A stretch of DNA of 64,000 nt from Aldrovandia affinis (Eukaryota; Chordata; Actinopteri; Notacanthiformes; Halosauridae): assembly GCA_029706075.1 (NCBI GenBank), contig JAINUG010000015.1:6966154-7030153 (forward strand). Reading direction: 5' to 3'. Of the stretch, positions 37,340 to 50,900 are shown piece after piece (the first letter of the stretch is position 1; each line of letters opens with the position of its first letter). The notes under the pieces are model-generated. The model worked only from the letters and a program-made list of their open reading frames with translations. It was not told the DNA's origin and did not search any database. The translations under genes and the position numbers were made by a program.

Positions 37340-40300
37340 TATTTTTATCTTAAATATAGACAGACCACATTTGATGCTGACCAGTATTTCACCTTTTTTA
37401 GATTTAGCATATTTAGACACACAATTATATACATTTCACAAATGAAACTATAAAATAGACTAACCAAATTTGTATTAGTTTTAAAATATTTCATGATCAA
37501 TAAATTGTGGCACATGCTTTTAAAATTGTTCACATACTGTATGTTAACAATATAAGACATTATTCAAACCCCACATGTTATGAGGTCAGCTGTTGCTGAC
37601 ATTGACTACAAATGTTGTCCCAGAAACAATCAAAATAACTACAACACTTCAACGTTCATGTATTACTGAAAAGGATCACTCACAGTGCAGTTCAATTAGA
37701 TCTGGATGAAATCTTCTTTTGGGATGGAAAAAAATCAAAAAATGTGAAGAAACATAATGAAGAAAGCAAAAACAGAAAGATTTGTGCATAGATTCCTGAA
37801 TAATCCTTAGAGCTAATTCCATTAATGGTGAATAATTTGGCATGTAGGCTACCTCTTCTAATCTGAGTGATCCCAAGCCAGGAGCAGATTATAGTGTTGA
37901 GGGGGGAAATGGGAAAAGTAATCCAATCTGCACGTGTCCACAGGGGTGAGCAGATCTGGTGTCTGTGAGGAACAGTATTGAACACACAGGCTCATGACCA
38001 TCAGCCCATACATTATTGTTGAACTATAACAACAAGGAGCACAATGGAAATAAGTCCTAGGACTTTTCTGTGTCATCCTTGATATGTCTATTTAAAATGT
38101 GCATGTACATCGGGATGTATCCATGTATTGTATTCTTTTAAAGTGAAATAAACTAAACTGAACGGCCAAACTAAACTAAAGGTAAGGTGTCACTGCACAT
38201 CTCACCTACCAGTCAGGGTTTAGGACAGTGGGAGACAGATCAAGCTGAAGTCCTGAAATATAAGGCTGAGTAGTCAGGTTTTTGAAGCTGAGATTTCACA
38301 AATTCAAGTTGCATGTGGGTACATTGAAACAACTGAAAGCATGTACGTACCACTAGCTGCACAGTATCGTGTATCTATTATTGAATAACTTACAGACAGT
38401 AAAAACAGGCATAAAGGCTAAACTCATGAATCAAACTCATCTATCACTGGCCAGCTCTAAACTGCTTATTACAGCCCAAAGTTTGATTTTGCGTATTGTC
38501 ATCCCACATTAGTATACATGCCAAATATACAGTATACATATTAATAATGTTAAATTTCAATAACATTAATGATTGAGTTAAAAAGTAATGCTTCATTATC
38601 ATTGAAAAAACATACTCACTCTGCAAATGATATAAACAAGTTATAATGAAATGGCTCATGGGGCTTGATGGAATTTAATGGCATGCGGAATCATTTATTA
38701 AAGATTCAAGGTAAAGCAGACACCAGAGGTGTCAATCAATCTTTCAGATGCTTAAGTAGGCTCATTGCCTCGTACTGCCTAGGAAGCAAAAGCGAAAGTA
38801 AGATGCATTCATTACCGTAGCATGGTCGGCGCACACCAGATGCTGTGTCTGCTGAAAGAATGCCCCGAACAAGCTTCGAATGCCTGCTAGCTCAAGGTCA
38901 TTGTCATCAGTTATGTTATGTATTCCTCTTGTGTACACTTTAACCCAAGATGGGTGGTTTGGCACAGATGGTTAATGCTTCTTTATCACATTCATCATGG
39001 CGCTAATGACAGATACCATTGATCATCATGGGAGCCCCATCTATCAGCCTAAAAATCCTTTACTGTTTTGGAGGTCAGTGCTGTTCTATTTTTTGGCACC
39101 GCACTCAAAAGCAAAGTTAGTGTGCATTGTCTAATATTTACAACATGCATCCCTGAGATGCATTTAAAAGAAAATGCTTGCTTCACATGATTGTATATAT
39201 ATATATATATATATATACAGTATATATATATATATAATAATAATGACAGATCCAATTATTTATTGCTTTCCTTTTTTTTTTTTTACAACTGCACATTTTG
39301 TGTGTTTTTTTAAAGATTGTAATTGCGAATATATTTTCTAAGAGTCTACTTCCAATAAATGCCCATGCAATCTATTCTCTTGCTTGGGGTCACTGGGTAA
39401 TGTAAGGGAGGAGCAGAGGCCTTCACAGGTCTGTGATGATCTGCGGAAAAAAAAGCAACTTGGCACAAATTCCAGTTTGACATTCTACACACATTCCCCC
39501 CCACACACACACACATGCCAACCTTCCAAATTGTACAAAAAAGGACACAGCAGTTAGCAGTTAGGACTGCACAGCACTTAATAACAGCTCATTAGAATGT
39601 AAAACTGTGAAACAGATAAACATGAGGATGATGAAAGAGAAAAGACTGCTTTGGTCTATGGTGGTAATCACTTCAAACACACAGGAACACTGTGTGTACT
39701 GATTGAGATAATGTGGCGCATCGAAATGTGTCCATAGCTGCCTATAGCTGCGTCACAAATGTCTTCATGTCATCACAAACATTATTTGTCAATGTATGAA
39801 ACACAAAGAATTTGTTGGAACTATTGAATCCCTCTGTATTGATAATAAACACATGCTCTTTTCTGCTGTCCAAGGTCAAACTCAAAGTACAAAAGCTTAA
39901 AACTTAAACTGGCACATTTACTGTTCACAGTGTGTATATACTGTACACGGTGTATGAAATACTTTTTGTTATCCTCATTCACAAGCCATTTTATGTGAGT
40001 CGGTGTGTATCCTTTTCACAAATAAATAACTTTTTGGCAGCTACTCAATAATTCATCTTACATTTGGTGTACTTCTCAGGCTCGGTCAGTCGGCCTACAC
40101 TGCACCACAGCCCAGACTCATTACCCATTCAGCTTGAAGACCTCATGGTTGCCTGTTGCCTCTGGTCCCCATTTTATTCCTGTGAGGATGGTGCTTACAG
40201 TGGAAACTGTGAGACTTGATCTGAGCATGCTCCTTCAAAGCCCCTGCGTTTGCTCCAGATATTTCCACTACTCTCAAGTTTCTGCAGCATTAGACAGGAA

Positions 40301-42900
40301 TAAGTAAACATTTGGGTTTTTGGACTTTATTGTTTGACCTTTGGTGCAGGGTGGTGGATCTATAGATCTGAAAATGCGTATTCCAGTCATGTAGTCACAA
40401 CGAAACTTTATTTTTTACTGGAATATATATCCATCTTAATGAAAATTGAGAGGTAAAAAAAAATGATGGAAATACATGCCCAAAACCAGTGGCTTGCAAT
40501 ACAATCTACAAGCTAAATACATAAAATGAAATGCACTGAGACTGACCTTGGCCTTTTCAGCAACCAGTCGTGCTATACTGTAAATACATTTGTAATGACA
40601 GTCCATCCGTCTGAATGGCTGACACTGCAAGAATGTTTCATTCTTCAAAACGAATTAACATTCCCCATACTTGTCTTTTATTCGATTTCTGTCAAATGCA
40701 GAATGCATAAATAGCATTTACCAGTTTGCCAAAAATAAAAATATTCTTGACCTGCATGCCAATGGAAAACATGACAGAGCAATAACAATGCAGGAATTAA
40801 TTTTTTTTCCAACTCACTCTCAAATATTGAATGGAATAAAGGTTTTTCCCAATCACATGAATGCAGAATAACTGCACAGATCGGGTCTTACATTGTGATG
40901 CACAAAACCATCTCTAGAGGCACTGAGGTGCTTTTAAAAGTGGATTTCAGAGGGTTAGCGCAGGTTTATTGATAGCAGCGCATGTGTTCGCATGAGAATG
41001 ACAATGCTCTTTGTGGTCCTGTAGATGACAGTGATTGGACCTTACATCAATATCTGCAGGTGTCCTTAAAAATGCGCAGGGGGCCAGCACAATTCTGACT
41101 GCTTCATCGTGCACTATATAACAACTGCAATGCTTGCACAACAGCTGAATATACAGCACGAAAAAAAACCTGCATGAAACAAAGTGTGCCCAACATGGAG
41201 CTGTAAGCTTAAGGTATTGTGCTTTTGTGTTACATTACTTGCTCCCCATGGTTTTCTTATGGGTTTCTTAACTACTTATGAAGTTAAAAAAGCGCTCAGA
41301 TTCTCAGAAAGATGGGTGTATGTCCCGGTTTTATTGCAGCAAGAAATAATAGCTGCTGACAAACAAAAACAAAGCCATCTTACATAACATGTTATCCAAT
41401 AAAGGGTACAATGGGGAAAAGCTGGCTTTGAAGTTCAAACTGAAATCAACCCAAAGATATTGAGTGTAATAATAGCAAGCTGCCATCTGGGCATGGAGAA
41501 AATGGTATTGTAGAAATGTTTTATTCCCCTTTGAAAACAGGTCAGTATGTATGAAAGATGTACTGTATCAAAGCTTTTCATATAGGCCACGTCATTTAAC
41601 AAGGCCACAGTACATGTCATAGTTTGTAAGTTTACATTTTATATTTTTGTTACATACAGTACTTGCGTTGTTTGGTGTATGATAGTTTGGTGGCACCTGT
41701 ATGCCTATTTCCCAAATTATGCTTCTGAAAGACATTTGGTTTTGTATTATTTGAATTACATCCAGTGTAGTGTATTGTTATCGGATAGAGACTATTGGAG
41801 TTGCATTACAAATTACAAGTCGTGTACTACAGGAGTCCAGAACATGCCCTTAGTCCCAATTTTCTCCATCTGATCCAGCGAAAAATTTACATTTTTTTTC
41901 GCTTTTTGTAACATGAACATTCCATTCTACAGTATCACTTGATAAAATATCAGTTTCACACAATTTTTGATGCAAATATTTCTACTCTACTTCACTAACA
42001 TGCGTACATAATGCATTCCCAGAGCTTAGCAAGACTGTATAAGATTGTATGAAAATGCGTCCTGTGTTTGCTTCAACTTGGTATGCCCCATGGAATGAAT
42101 GCAAAGCTAGCCCTTGCACTTTGTAACCTTTGGCCCAGTTATGATATTAGTCATATGGTAATGGATTAATGTCACATTTTGTTGTTTTCTTCGGTATTAC
42201 AGAAATGAACACAACTCTAAAAGCAGAAGAGGGGAGGACAGTTGTGCATGTGGTCAAACTATTATTGCAACATATTGAAAAAAGCAAAACAGCTCCCTGA
42301 TGCAAAATGAGTATACCCACGATTCATATTCATGCATATGCATGTATTCTAAGTTTACCCTAGGGTCAAATTTTGTGGCGGTTCAAAATCCAAGGTTGGT
42401 TTCAATATAACGTAGGGATATTGTTTCACTTCAAATCAAACTAAATGGTTGAAATCTCTTTAATTGGTAGGGAAACTCAGTTGCCATAGATTTAAGGGTT
42501 TAAAAAACATTTTTGTTAACTGTGCACGCACATTAGTATTAGAAGCTCAGTATCCAGAAACCAAACTCTTTCTTTCTGGGAGCTTGTCCTCCACCTACTC
42601 CCTCTTCTTCTTACGTATTTTGATCTAATCTCTTTGTGCAAGTTCTCTCTCTGGAGATTCTGATGGCAGTTTTGGCAGAGCTAGGATGAGTCTGGGTTAT
42701 TGCTGCTAGACAAGGAACAAAGGGCAGCCCAGGCAAAGAAGATGGTATCGGGGGTTGACAGAACTCAGACAGTAAGAGAGAGGGGGCAGACAGGTCTTTG
42801 AATTGTTCGAATTGTGTGTTGGCTGATGTAGGAGTTTGAAATAACAGAGCGGAGTACAAAACTACATCTCGCCGAGCATGTAGAATTAATTTACTGGTTC
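37340..42900. other. Intergenic desert
   Basis: AT-rich with a TA microsatellite at 39.2 kb. No open frame resembles a known protein. Many of the longer minus-strand frames are hydrophobic by composition only. Confidence 0.45.
39193..39236. repeat. (TA)n microsatellite
   Basis: Two ta runs separated by cag: tatatatatatatata cag tatatatatatata. Confidence 0.95.
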
Positions 42901-42903
42901 CAA

Positions 42904-43031
42904 TGACAATCAGTGAAGCCTTCAACACTTGATTTCTTTCTCTATATTAATTAAATGTGAGTCTACATGACAATCAGTGAAGCCTTCAACACCTGATTTC
43001 TTTCTCTATATTAATTAAATGTGAGTCTACA
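42904..43031. repeat. 64-bp tandem duplication
   Basis: The unit beginning tgacaatcagtgaagccttc at 42,904 is repeated at 42,968. The two copies differ by one base that I can see (aacacttg versus aacacctg), so the duplication is recent or recently homogenised. Confidence 0.95.
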
Positions 43032-43097
43032 TGAATTATCAATTATAGCAAGTATATACAGTGTGTGTATATATATATAAAGAAAAAGAGAGAGAGG

Positions 43098-43099
43098 GA

Positions 43100-43171
<72 letters not shown>
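43098..43171. repeat. (GAAA)n microsatellite
   Basis: About 18 gaaa units. The minus-strand F-L-S-F-F open frames here are artefacts. Confidence 0.98.
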
Positions 43172-44755
43172 GACCCAGTGAGAGAGGCTTCGGTTACAAA
43201 GCCCAAGTAGACTGACTGGAGAACACAATCTACCACAATTTGATTCCGCAACACGCCACTGTCTCTATACTTAAATCTGGACAAAAAAAATCCTATAAGC
43301 TACCTGGAATGGTTAGTCAGTTTTAATAAATAAAAGCGATAGCTAGAAATGGCTAATCCCAGGTCAGGCCCTTTGCGGTCATGAATACAGCTGATAACAG
43401 TCAGCCCCATGGCTAATCCCTGGTAAGGCCTGTCGTGACAAAGTTGATGTTGTAAATGTGGAATCTCTTGTAAGGGGTTACGAAATGCATGATGGAGCAA
43501 CTGTTATGTTAAATACATTTTATGTACGGACACAGAGATGGGAGTTATGCGGTATGGCACAAGCCAGGATAGTCAGCAATCCCATTGTAATATTTCCAGG
43601 CCTCTGCCTCTCAAAATCATTTCTACATATCAATGAAAAATAATTAGCGCTCAAGGGCTGTCAACCTTGCAACACGACCGGAAAAACAGAGAACAATTTT
43701 TGAGTGAATGTTTTTCCGAGCTTCACCACAGCCTTTTCATTCAAGGGTACCTGGGTGTTGTGACTCATTTCATGCCAGTGTGCTGTGAGCGAACACAAAA
43801 AGAGCAATCTGTTCTGTTCATGTGTTGATCTCTGTGGCTGGCTGATAGCAATTTCAAGTTTTTTAACGTGACAAGGATCCATACTGTTTTGAGGAATATG
43901 TAACAATACCCTATGTCTGAATTTGTATACATATCCTTCATGTTGTTTTCTCTGAATGTCTCAGATTATATGCTGTAATGTAATCAAAGATTGCACATCG
44001 ATTAAACTAGCAATCATAATGTACTATGTATGGTTTTGTATCTGTTGGCCCAAATCTGTGGCTTGAGGATGAATGATCCACTGACAGAAACCTAATGCTG
44101 TAAAAGTTCCAGCATCTGAAGTTGAGGTCTGGGACACCATTGCGTATGGTAGCCTGAGGTGAACGTCTCTTTTTATCCACACAGACAACATTTCTGTGGC
44201 CATCAATTATGCAACACAATTATAAATGTATTCATGAATATTCAGATACTGCGCGCACATCCCGAACACCAGGAAACATTTGTTAATGATTTGCTAATGT
44301 TGGCTGTTGGGCTAAAGTGTTGGGAGGGAAAGAGAGGGTTATAATTGACATCGCTGCAGTTATCTTGCACATTACTGCACTAAGCCCACCAGGCACCTAG
44401 CTGTGCAACATTCCTACCTGCATTAACCTTCAACAGATTCCAGAAAGCTTTTTACTCACATTTTATACACACAGGTGAGTTCCCTCCTTTCAGGAAGAAA
44501 CACTGGTAGAAAAGATATACGCTAGGCTGTGTCATTACTTCTAGCCCTCAAAATGCATGTGATACTCTGTGGTGCTTGGGATTCTGTCTTCATAAAAATA
44601 TCACATCAGTGATGCTGTTGAAAGCAGCAGTGCTGAGAGCAACAGTCCAAAGGAATATCACGGCTCCAGATCTCGTGACAGTACTATGAAATTCACTGGT
44701 GCCGTGATGAATGCAGCCTCAGTTTCAACCGCCGAGATGTCGATTACAGCGAGCA
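43172..44755. other. Region downstream of tmem130 (3' UTR and intergenic)
   Basis: Expected to hold the tmem130 3' UTR on the minus strand. I did not find an unambiguous polyadenylation signal close to the stop codon. No other gene was recognised. Confidence 0.4.
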
Positions 44756-44926
44756 TTACATCTGGGAAATGGAGGTCGAGTAGGCCTCCCCAGAGTAAGC
44801 AAGCAAAGGCCGAACTTCACCCTTCTTCTGTGAAGATGAGGTGGGATAAATATTTGGGGAGCTACCCAAATTCCTGGACTTCATTTCCATCTTCGGGGCC
44901 TCTGGGGAGAAACTGAAGTTTGCCAC
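44756..44926 (-). CDS. tmem130: tmem130 coding exon 7: cytoplasmic tail
   Basis: Residues 269-324 and TAA. VANFSFSPEAPK aligns to the human VADFDFS start of the tail. The remainder (ending GEAYSTSISQM) is unlike the human cysteine-rich tail and shorter. Acceptor ttcttcag. Confidence 0.8.
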   Translation of the reverse strand: MANFSFSPEAPKMEMKSRNLGSSPNIYPTSSSQKKGEVRPLLAYSGEAYSTSISQM

Positions 44927-47900
44927 CTGAAGAAACAGAAACAGACATGCTCGTAACTAAATAATTTATCATTTTAGGCTAGCAGTATCACATGCCTGGG
45001 GGAAGGGGAAACAAACTCATCAGTTCACTAGCAGACTTTGGGAAGTGAGAGAGAAGTTCTGACACTCTGAGTCATCCACATATTCTGTAAAAAAAGATTG
45101 TAAAAAAAAAAAAAAAAATGGCTGCAGCACCACAGAAGCTCCATCCCAGCTCCACTGGGGTCTACTCCAGTCGTAGAGGCCTGCCCTCTTTAAAATGAGC
45201 TAAAAACACTGGATATGGTAGATATTTAGAGCAAACTGCCTTTCCTCCTCCTCTGCAAAAACACAGTAGGACTAAAACATGACGCCTCAAGTCGTAGCCT
45301 TTTCCTACACAGTGACACAATCCCTTTTATGGGACTGAAGGAGATCAAGCTGATCTTTTAGTCTTGAGCACCCCCTTGTGGAACGCAGCATAAACATGCC
45401 TTTAAAAAAAGAAAATGTGTGCTGTTAAATTCAGTTCATATCCATTGCCCCTGCATGAGCCTGGATTGACTAATGGATGTTAGGAAAGAGTTAAATAGCT
45501 TGAATATATTTTATTCATCCTTTCTCATCTAGGTGAGCGCAATTGCACAATGTCCGTCCATTTAAGAGAGTCCTCAAAGTGCTATATGACTGCAGTAGAG
45601 TATAGAGACATACCTCCACCTTGCTCCGGGTAGCTGAACGATTTGAGCGACAAACAGATGAAATGATGAGGGCAAAGCTGGAGAGGATGAGTGTGGCACA
45701 GGGAACGATGAAGAGCAGGTTACTGGTGGCTGAAAGAAATATCACAGAAGTGTAAGATGTTAAATATATAGAATATAAACTATTAGCTCCAAAAATCTCC
45801 TTGTTTATCCTTTAAATCAGTCCCACTGTGGTGTGTGTTTTGGACAGCAGACTCCCATGACCTATAACTCCTTTATCATGGACTCCTTTAAGGTTAAAGA
45901 GTGGAACCATCTGAGGGTACCTACACACCTTTGTGAGCTCTTCTCAATTTATCAGCTGTACACATCATTTGTTCAGTCTTATTCAAACACCAAACTAGTC
46001 ATTACACTATAATGTACAGTGCCGATAGAAAGTCATCATACCCTTTTGAAATAGTCACTTTTTTTGTCTGAAATGAAAGTACATAAAATCCATATTTTTC
46101 CAGCTTTATTTACACATTTTGCCTTACAACATTCAAGTGAAAAAAAGGGCAACATTTCTGATAACCTAGAATAACAGGGTTGGAAAAGTGATCAGTCCCC
46201 TTAGAATAACCATTATAAACTTGCTCAAGTATAACCAATCACCTTTCAGATCACACACCAAGCTAATTGGCCTCCACCTGACATCAATTGTAGCAGTGTT
46301 GATCATTTCACAATAAAATCAGCTGTTCCTTGAGGATTCCACTCCTAGTAGTGCATGGTAATGCAAATAATTCACCATGGCTGGAAAGGTGCTTTCAAAA
46401 GGACTCCGGGATAAAGTTGTGGATAGGCACAAGTTAGGAGAAGGATATAAAAAGATTTCAAAGGCTTTAACTATCCCTCTGAGTACCGTTCAGAGTATTA
46501 TTAAGAAGTGGAAGGCATATGGCACCACCCAGACCTTGCCAAGATCGAGCCGTCCCTCCAAACTGGGTGAAAGAGCCAGGAAAAGATTGATCAGGGAAGC
46601 TACCAAGAGGCCAATGGCAACCTTGAAGGAGTTACAAGTCTTAATGGCAGAGATTGGGCAATCTGTGCATGTGACAACAATCTCACAAGTTTTACACAAA
46701 GCTGGCCTGTATGGCAGGGTGGCAAGAAAGAAGCCTCTTCTGAAAAAGTGTCACACTGAGTCTCATTTACGTTATGCGAAGAAACACATGTGGCAAAAGG
46801 TTATATGGTCAGATGAGACCAAGATTTAACTTTTTGGACTGAACTCCAAGTGCTATGTTTGGTCGAAACCAAACACAACACACCACCCAAAACACACCAT
46901 ACCAACAGTGAAGGATGGTGGTGGCAGCATTATGTTGTGGGAGTGTTTCTCTTCAGTGGGGACTGGGCAATTGGTCAGGATTGAAGGGAAAATGAATGCT
47001 GCCAAGTATACCCAAATTGTTGAGGAAAACCTGCAGCCCTCTGCTAGACAGCTGAAGATGGGCAGGTGGTTCACCTTCGCAAAAGGTGCCTCTACAAAGT
47101 ATTAAATCAGAGGACTGATCACTTTTCCAACCCAGTTATTCTAGTTTTTCATTTTTCAGTAATTATCAGAAATTTTGCCCTTTTTTTTCATTTGAATGTT
47201 GTAAGGCAAAATGTATAAATAAAACTGGAAAAAGATGGATTTTATGTACTTTCATTTCAGGCTGTAAGACAAAAAAAGTGACTATTTCAAAAGGGTATGA
47301 TGACTTTCTATAGGCACTGTACATTACTGAGTAATTGTAAGACCAACTATGGATAAAGATGAGCAAATAAGGCTTTATAAAATAAACAACACAGATAATG
47401 AGCTATACTGTGTACTCCAAAAAAACTGGGAAATTATATTATTTATACTAATACATTTAAAATACATCTTTATTTTTTCCCAATTTGGTTGCCAATTAAA
47501 CCCTCTATTTGTTTCAATTCCCAACCCCCACGAGTCCGTCGCCCGTCCTCCGGGAGCGAGACACACATTCCTGGTTGAGTGTTCCCGCCTCTTCCGAGAC
47601 AGGAAGTCTTCCACGGACGCCTTAACCTTCTCCTCGATGGACTCGTGCTGGCTCTCCCTCTCCCCTCCCCCGGAGACGGACAGCCAAATGCCGCCTCCGA
47701 TCGGACTGACCAGGACCAGGGCCGGTCTGGTAGAGACGCGGGTTTCGATCCGCGTCCCGCACACCACTCCGAAGCGTGGTGCGTTAGACCGCTGCGCCAT
47801 CCACCAGCCCTAAAATATTTTTAACAAGTCTTCCCAAAAAAGATAGGTGTCATAATTATCCACACTCCTAATAATTGTTTTAAATAAAATCCCCCCAAAG

Positions 47901-50900
47901 TAAATCTGAATTAACATTTCATCTTCTATAGTGTGTCATGAGATTGACGAACATATTGGGGGGTTTATTTAGTTATTCCTCCTTACAGAATCTTTCAAGA
48001 TCCTTCAAATCCTTTGGTCTGCGCTTGTGGACTGGTCATTTAAGACCAAAATTTTGCTTTTTGGCCATGCACAGCAGTCGTGGGTTTTTGCATCAGAAGA
48101 AGGACGCTTATGTTGAAAAGATTCTATACCTATGGTGAAATATAGTGGTGGATCTTTTATGTAATCGACTGGTTCCTTCTGCCAAGAAACTGAAACTTGG
48201 GTTAATTGTTTTGCTGAAAGATATATTTTCCGCCAAGCATACCTCAAAATCAATAAAGAAATGGTTTACTGACCTCATAATTAATGTTTTGCAATTGCCA
48301 ACGCAGTCTCCAGACTTTAACCCAATCAAAAATGTGTGGTTTGAATTTCAGACGGCAGTCCATAAGCACAGACCGAAGGATCTTGACAGATTCTCTATGG
48401 ATGTTTCCCCTTAATATGTTCACCAATCCCATAAAACACTATAGAAGATGAAATGTAAATGCAAATACATTTCTATCTTAATATTAGTATAAAAGAATAT
48501 CATTTTCCCATTTATCTTTATCAAGGGTGTGAATAGTTTTGGAGTTGACTGTACAGCCATGTGACACAATGTGAGAAAGATTTAAACAATCTTTCTTTCA
48601 AGTTCTGAACATTTGCCTTGAACACACTATATATATAAAAAGCAGTCATACATTTTATAATCTGGAAGAGTTGAGTTCAATAACATACACAAGTCGAGTC
48701 ACAAGACAGCATCCTGAAGGTCACAGACATTCCTTCTATCGGTTACAGCAAATCAATTCGGCATACATATGGCTGGACCTGCCAGTAACTCTTCTCGTGG
48801 AAATTCGCTGTAATGATTTGCATTGCCTCGAACATGCAAAATCCTCACCAATAGCAATGTTCCAATTTTTGATATCCATGTTTTAACTTGATCATCAGCA
48901 ACAAAATCATGGGGCTCCATTTGAAGATGGAAGTGATGAAGTTCTGCATTCAGAACTTGTCTGAATGCAAGATTTAACAGAAATCTCACCATGGTTTGGC
49001 CCTGTCCCTCATTCTCCGGAATAATGAGGTCAAAGAGATCATGTTCCATAACATCATGACTCAGCAAAGTTGTTTGGACACGAGTGTGCCCATGAACGTG
49101 GCTATCAGACTTACGATCTCTCCACACTTTGATGTCGTAGGACGTCTGTAACGTGCTGATGACGTTCCTGACAGTCATGTTCAGACAGTATTTGCCCACG
49201 GATTTGAAGGTGTAGTTCAGGTTGAATATGTTTCCATACAGCTTCACCCAGCGGCAGGAGGCAGGAGAAACTGCCACACAGTTTGGCACCATCAACCAAC
49301 ATATCCACATCGGAGGACTGTCCACAAAAATGGGAAAGATCACGAAAAAGGAAGTCTAAAACAGTTACCTAAGGAAATCTCAATTAAAAATGTGTCCAGA
49401 CAAGTTTGCTATACATTTGTATGTTCAACCAATTTCGTAATATCCAAACCTCAGTAAGCATGATAAATAAATATCATGTGCATAAGACTTTTAATGGCAA
49501 AAAGGTAAAGCAGGTCAAATGAATGTGCTTTATGGCAATAATTTATAGCACATGTATTCAATGCACATTTGAATATGAGAAAAGTGTAATAATGGCAATC
49601 ATAAAATAAAACGGGTAAGGAAAAATACCTTAGATTTACAAAGTTACACTAACCTTCCACCAACAAACACAGACAGGCTAGTGCTTTGGGACACCTTAAA
49701 ATCCAAAGGTCCCACCAGCTCAATAGTCCTGATGGCATCTGGAAAATATCAATGACCCAAGAGGGGTAACACGGGCATCTTCTAATAGCTATAGGCTTGG
49801 AAAATGGAGCCTGAAACTGTTTAAGTAGTACTGCAGCATCAATCCACAGCCAACAGCTACTATATGGCTGTACAGTGTGACTGTACTTTTAGGTCCCAGG
49901 TTTATTAAAACATTTCCATTTTGTTTTGCCACAGACATTATGTGATTATGATTTTCCGAGGCTGAATGAATCTCATGTGTTTATGTTATAGCATTTTTTA
50001 ATTTACTATTTAATGATTTAATTTATGTTTGTGTAAGCATTAGCCATGAGAGTCAATGTGAGAGCTTTCTCCAAGCGGAAAATACAATTATTGACTATAA
50101 TTGTATTTTCATAATATATATAAAACAACTAGCTGGGAAAGTTACATCTGAACTAATGAGTAATTAACAGTGTACCCTATGCTTCATGACATTAAATATC
50201 CCAAGCAACTGACTGTCCAACAACTAACTATTCAAACTCTTATTTTGTACATAAATGTTAGATAAGTATATATCAATCATCATTAGGATGGTTATGACTT
50301 CCAGCATGCTAATCGAGTAAGCTATGGATGAGCATGTGTCCTGCATTGAATTGAAAAGAACTAGACCATGTCCTGTTCAGAATGTGAACCAAGTGTAAAC
50401 ACATCAGAAGTTAGGTAAAAATTACTTCTTGATTTATACTAATATAATACAATATTTTGAAATATCTCCATTTAAATTAAATAAATCCCTGGGACATAAA
50501 CATGCATACGACTGTATTTATAGAACATACAAATGTGATTATACACTGTGTGTACATAGAATAATGTGATTGTACAATTACAGTAAACCCCCCCAAACGA
50601 TAATTCCTTGTTGGAAATTATATAAACAACTCAAAACAATAGTCGTGACAGTAAAACATACCTAATACTTTTAAGTCTGTAGAGTACAATCCTGTTAGTC
50701 TTGTGTGTCTGGCCCAGTAGGCGCCCAGCGTCAGTCTCACAGTATAGTTTCCAGAAGAGTTGTAATTGTATCGCACAAAGGGCTCCTTCCCCACTATTAC
50801 TTCTCTGGAGGTAAAACGATGGGGAGAAGAATGGGGAGAAGAATTGAATTGATGATTGGATATCCTGATTAACAAAACAATTGCCTGGAGTGTATGAAAA

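Noticed and set aside
43039-43284. FLSFFLSFF repeat protein
   Set aside because: It is a translation of the GAAA microsatellite on the minus strand.
47700-47812. Possible tRNA gene at the SINE head (A and B boxes present)
   Set aside because: The boxes are followed by a SINE body and the cloverleaf arms do not pair as in a real tRNA. Equivalent heads occur at 37.1 and 52.9 kb.
47375-47824. Overlapping 141-, 154- and 81-residue ORFs on both strands
   Set aside because: They lie within a GC-rich tRNA-derived SINE. The same frames recur in the 52.6 kb copy.
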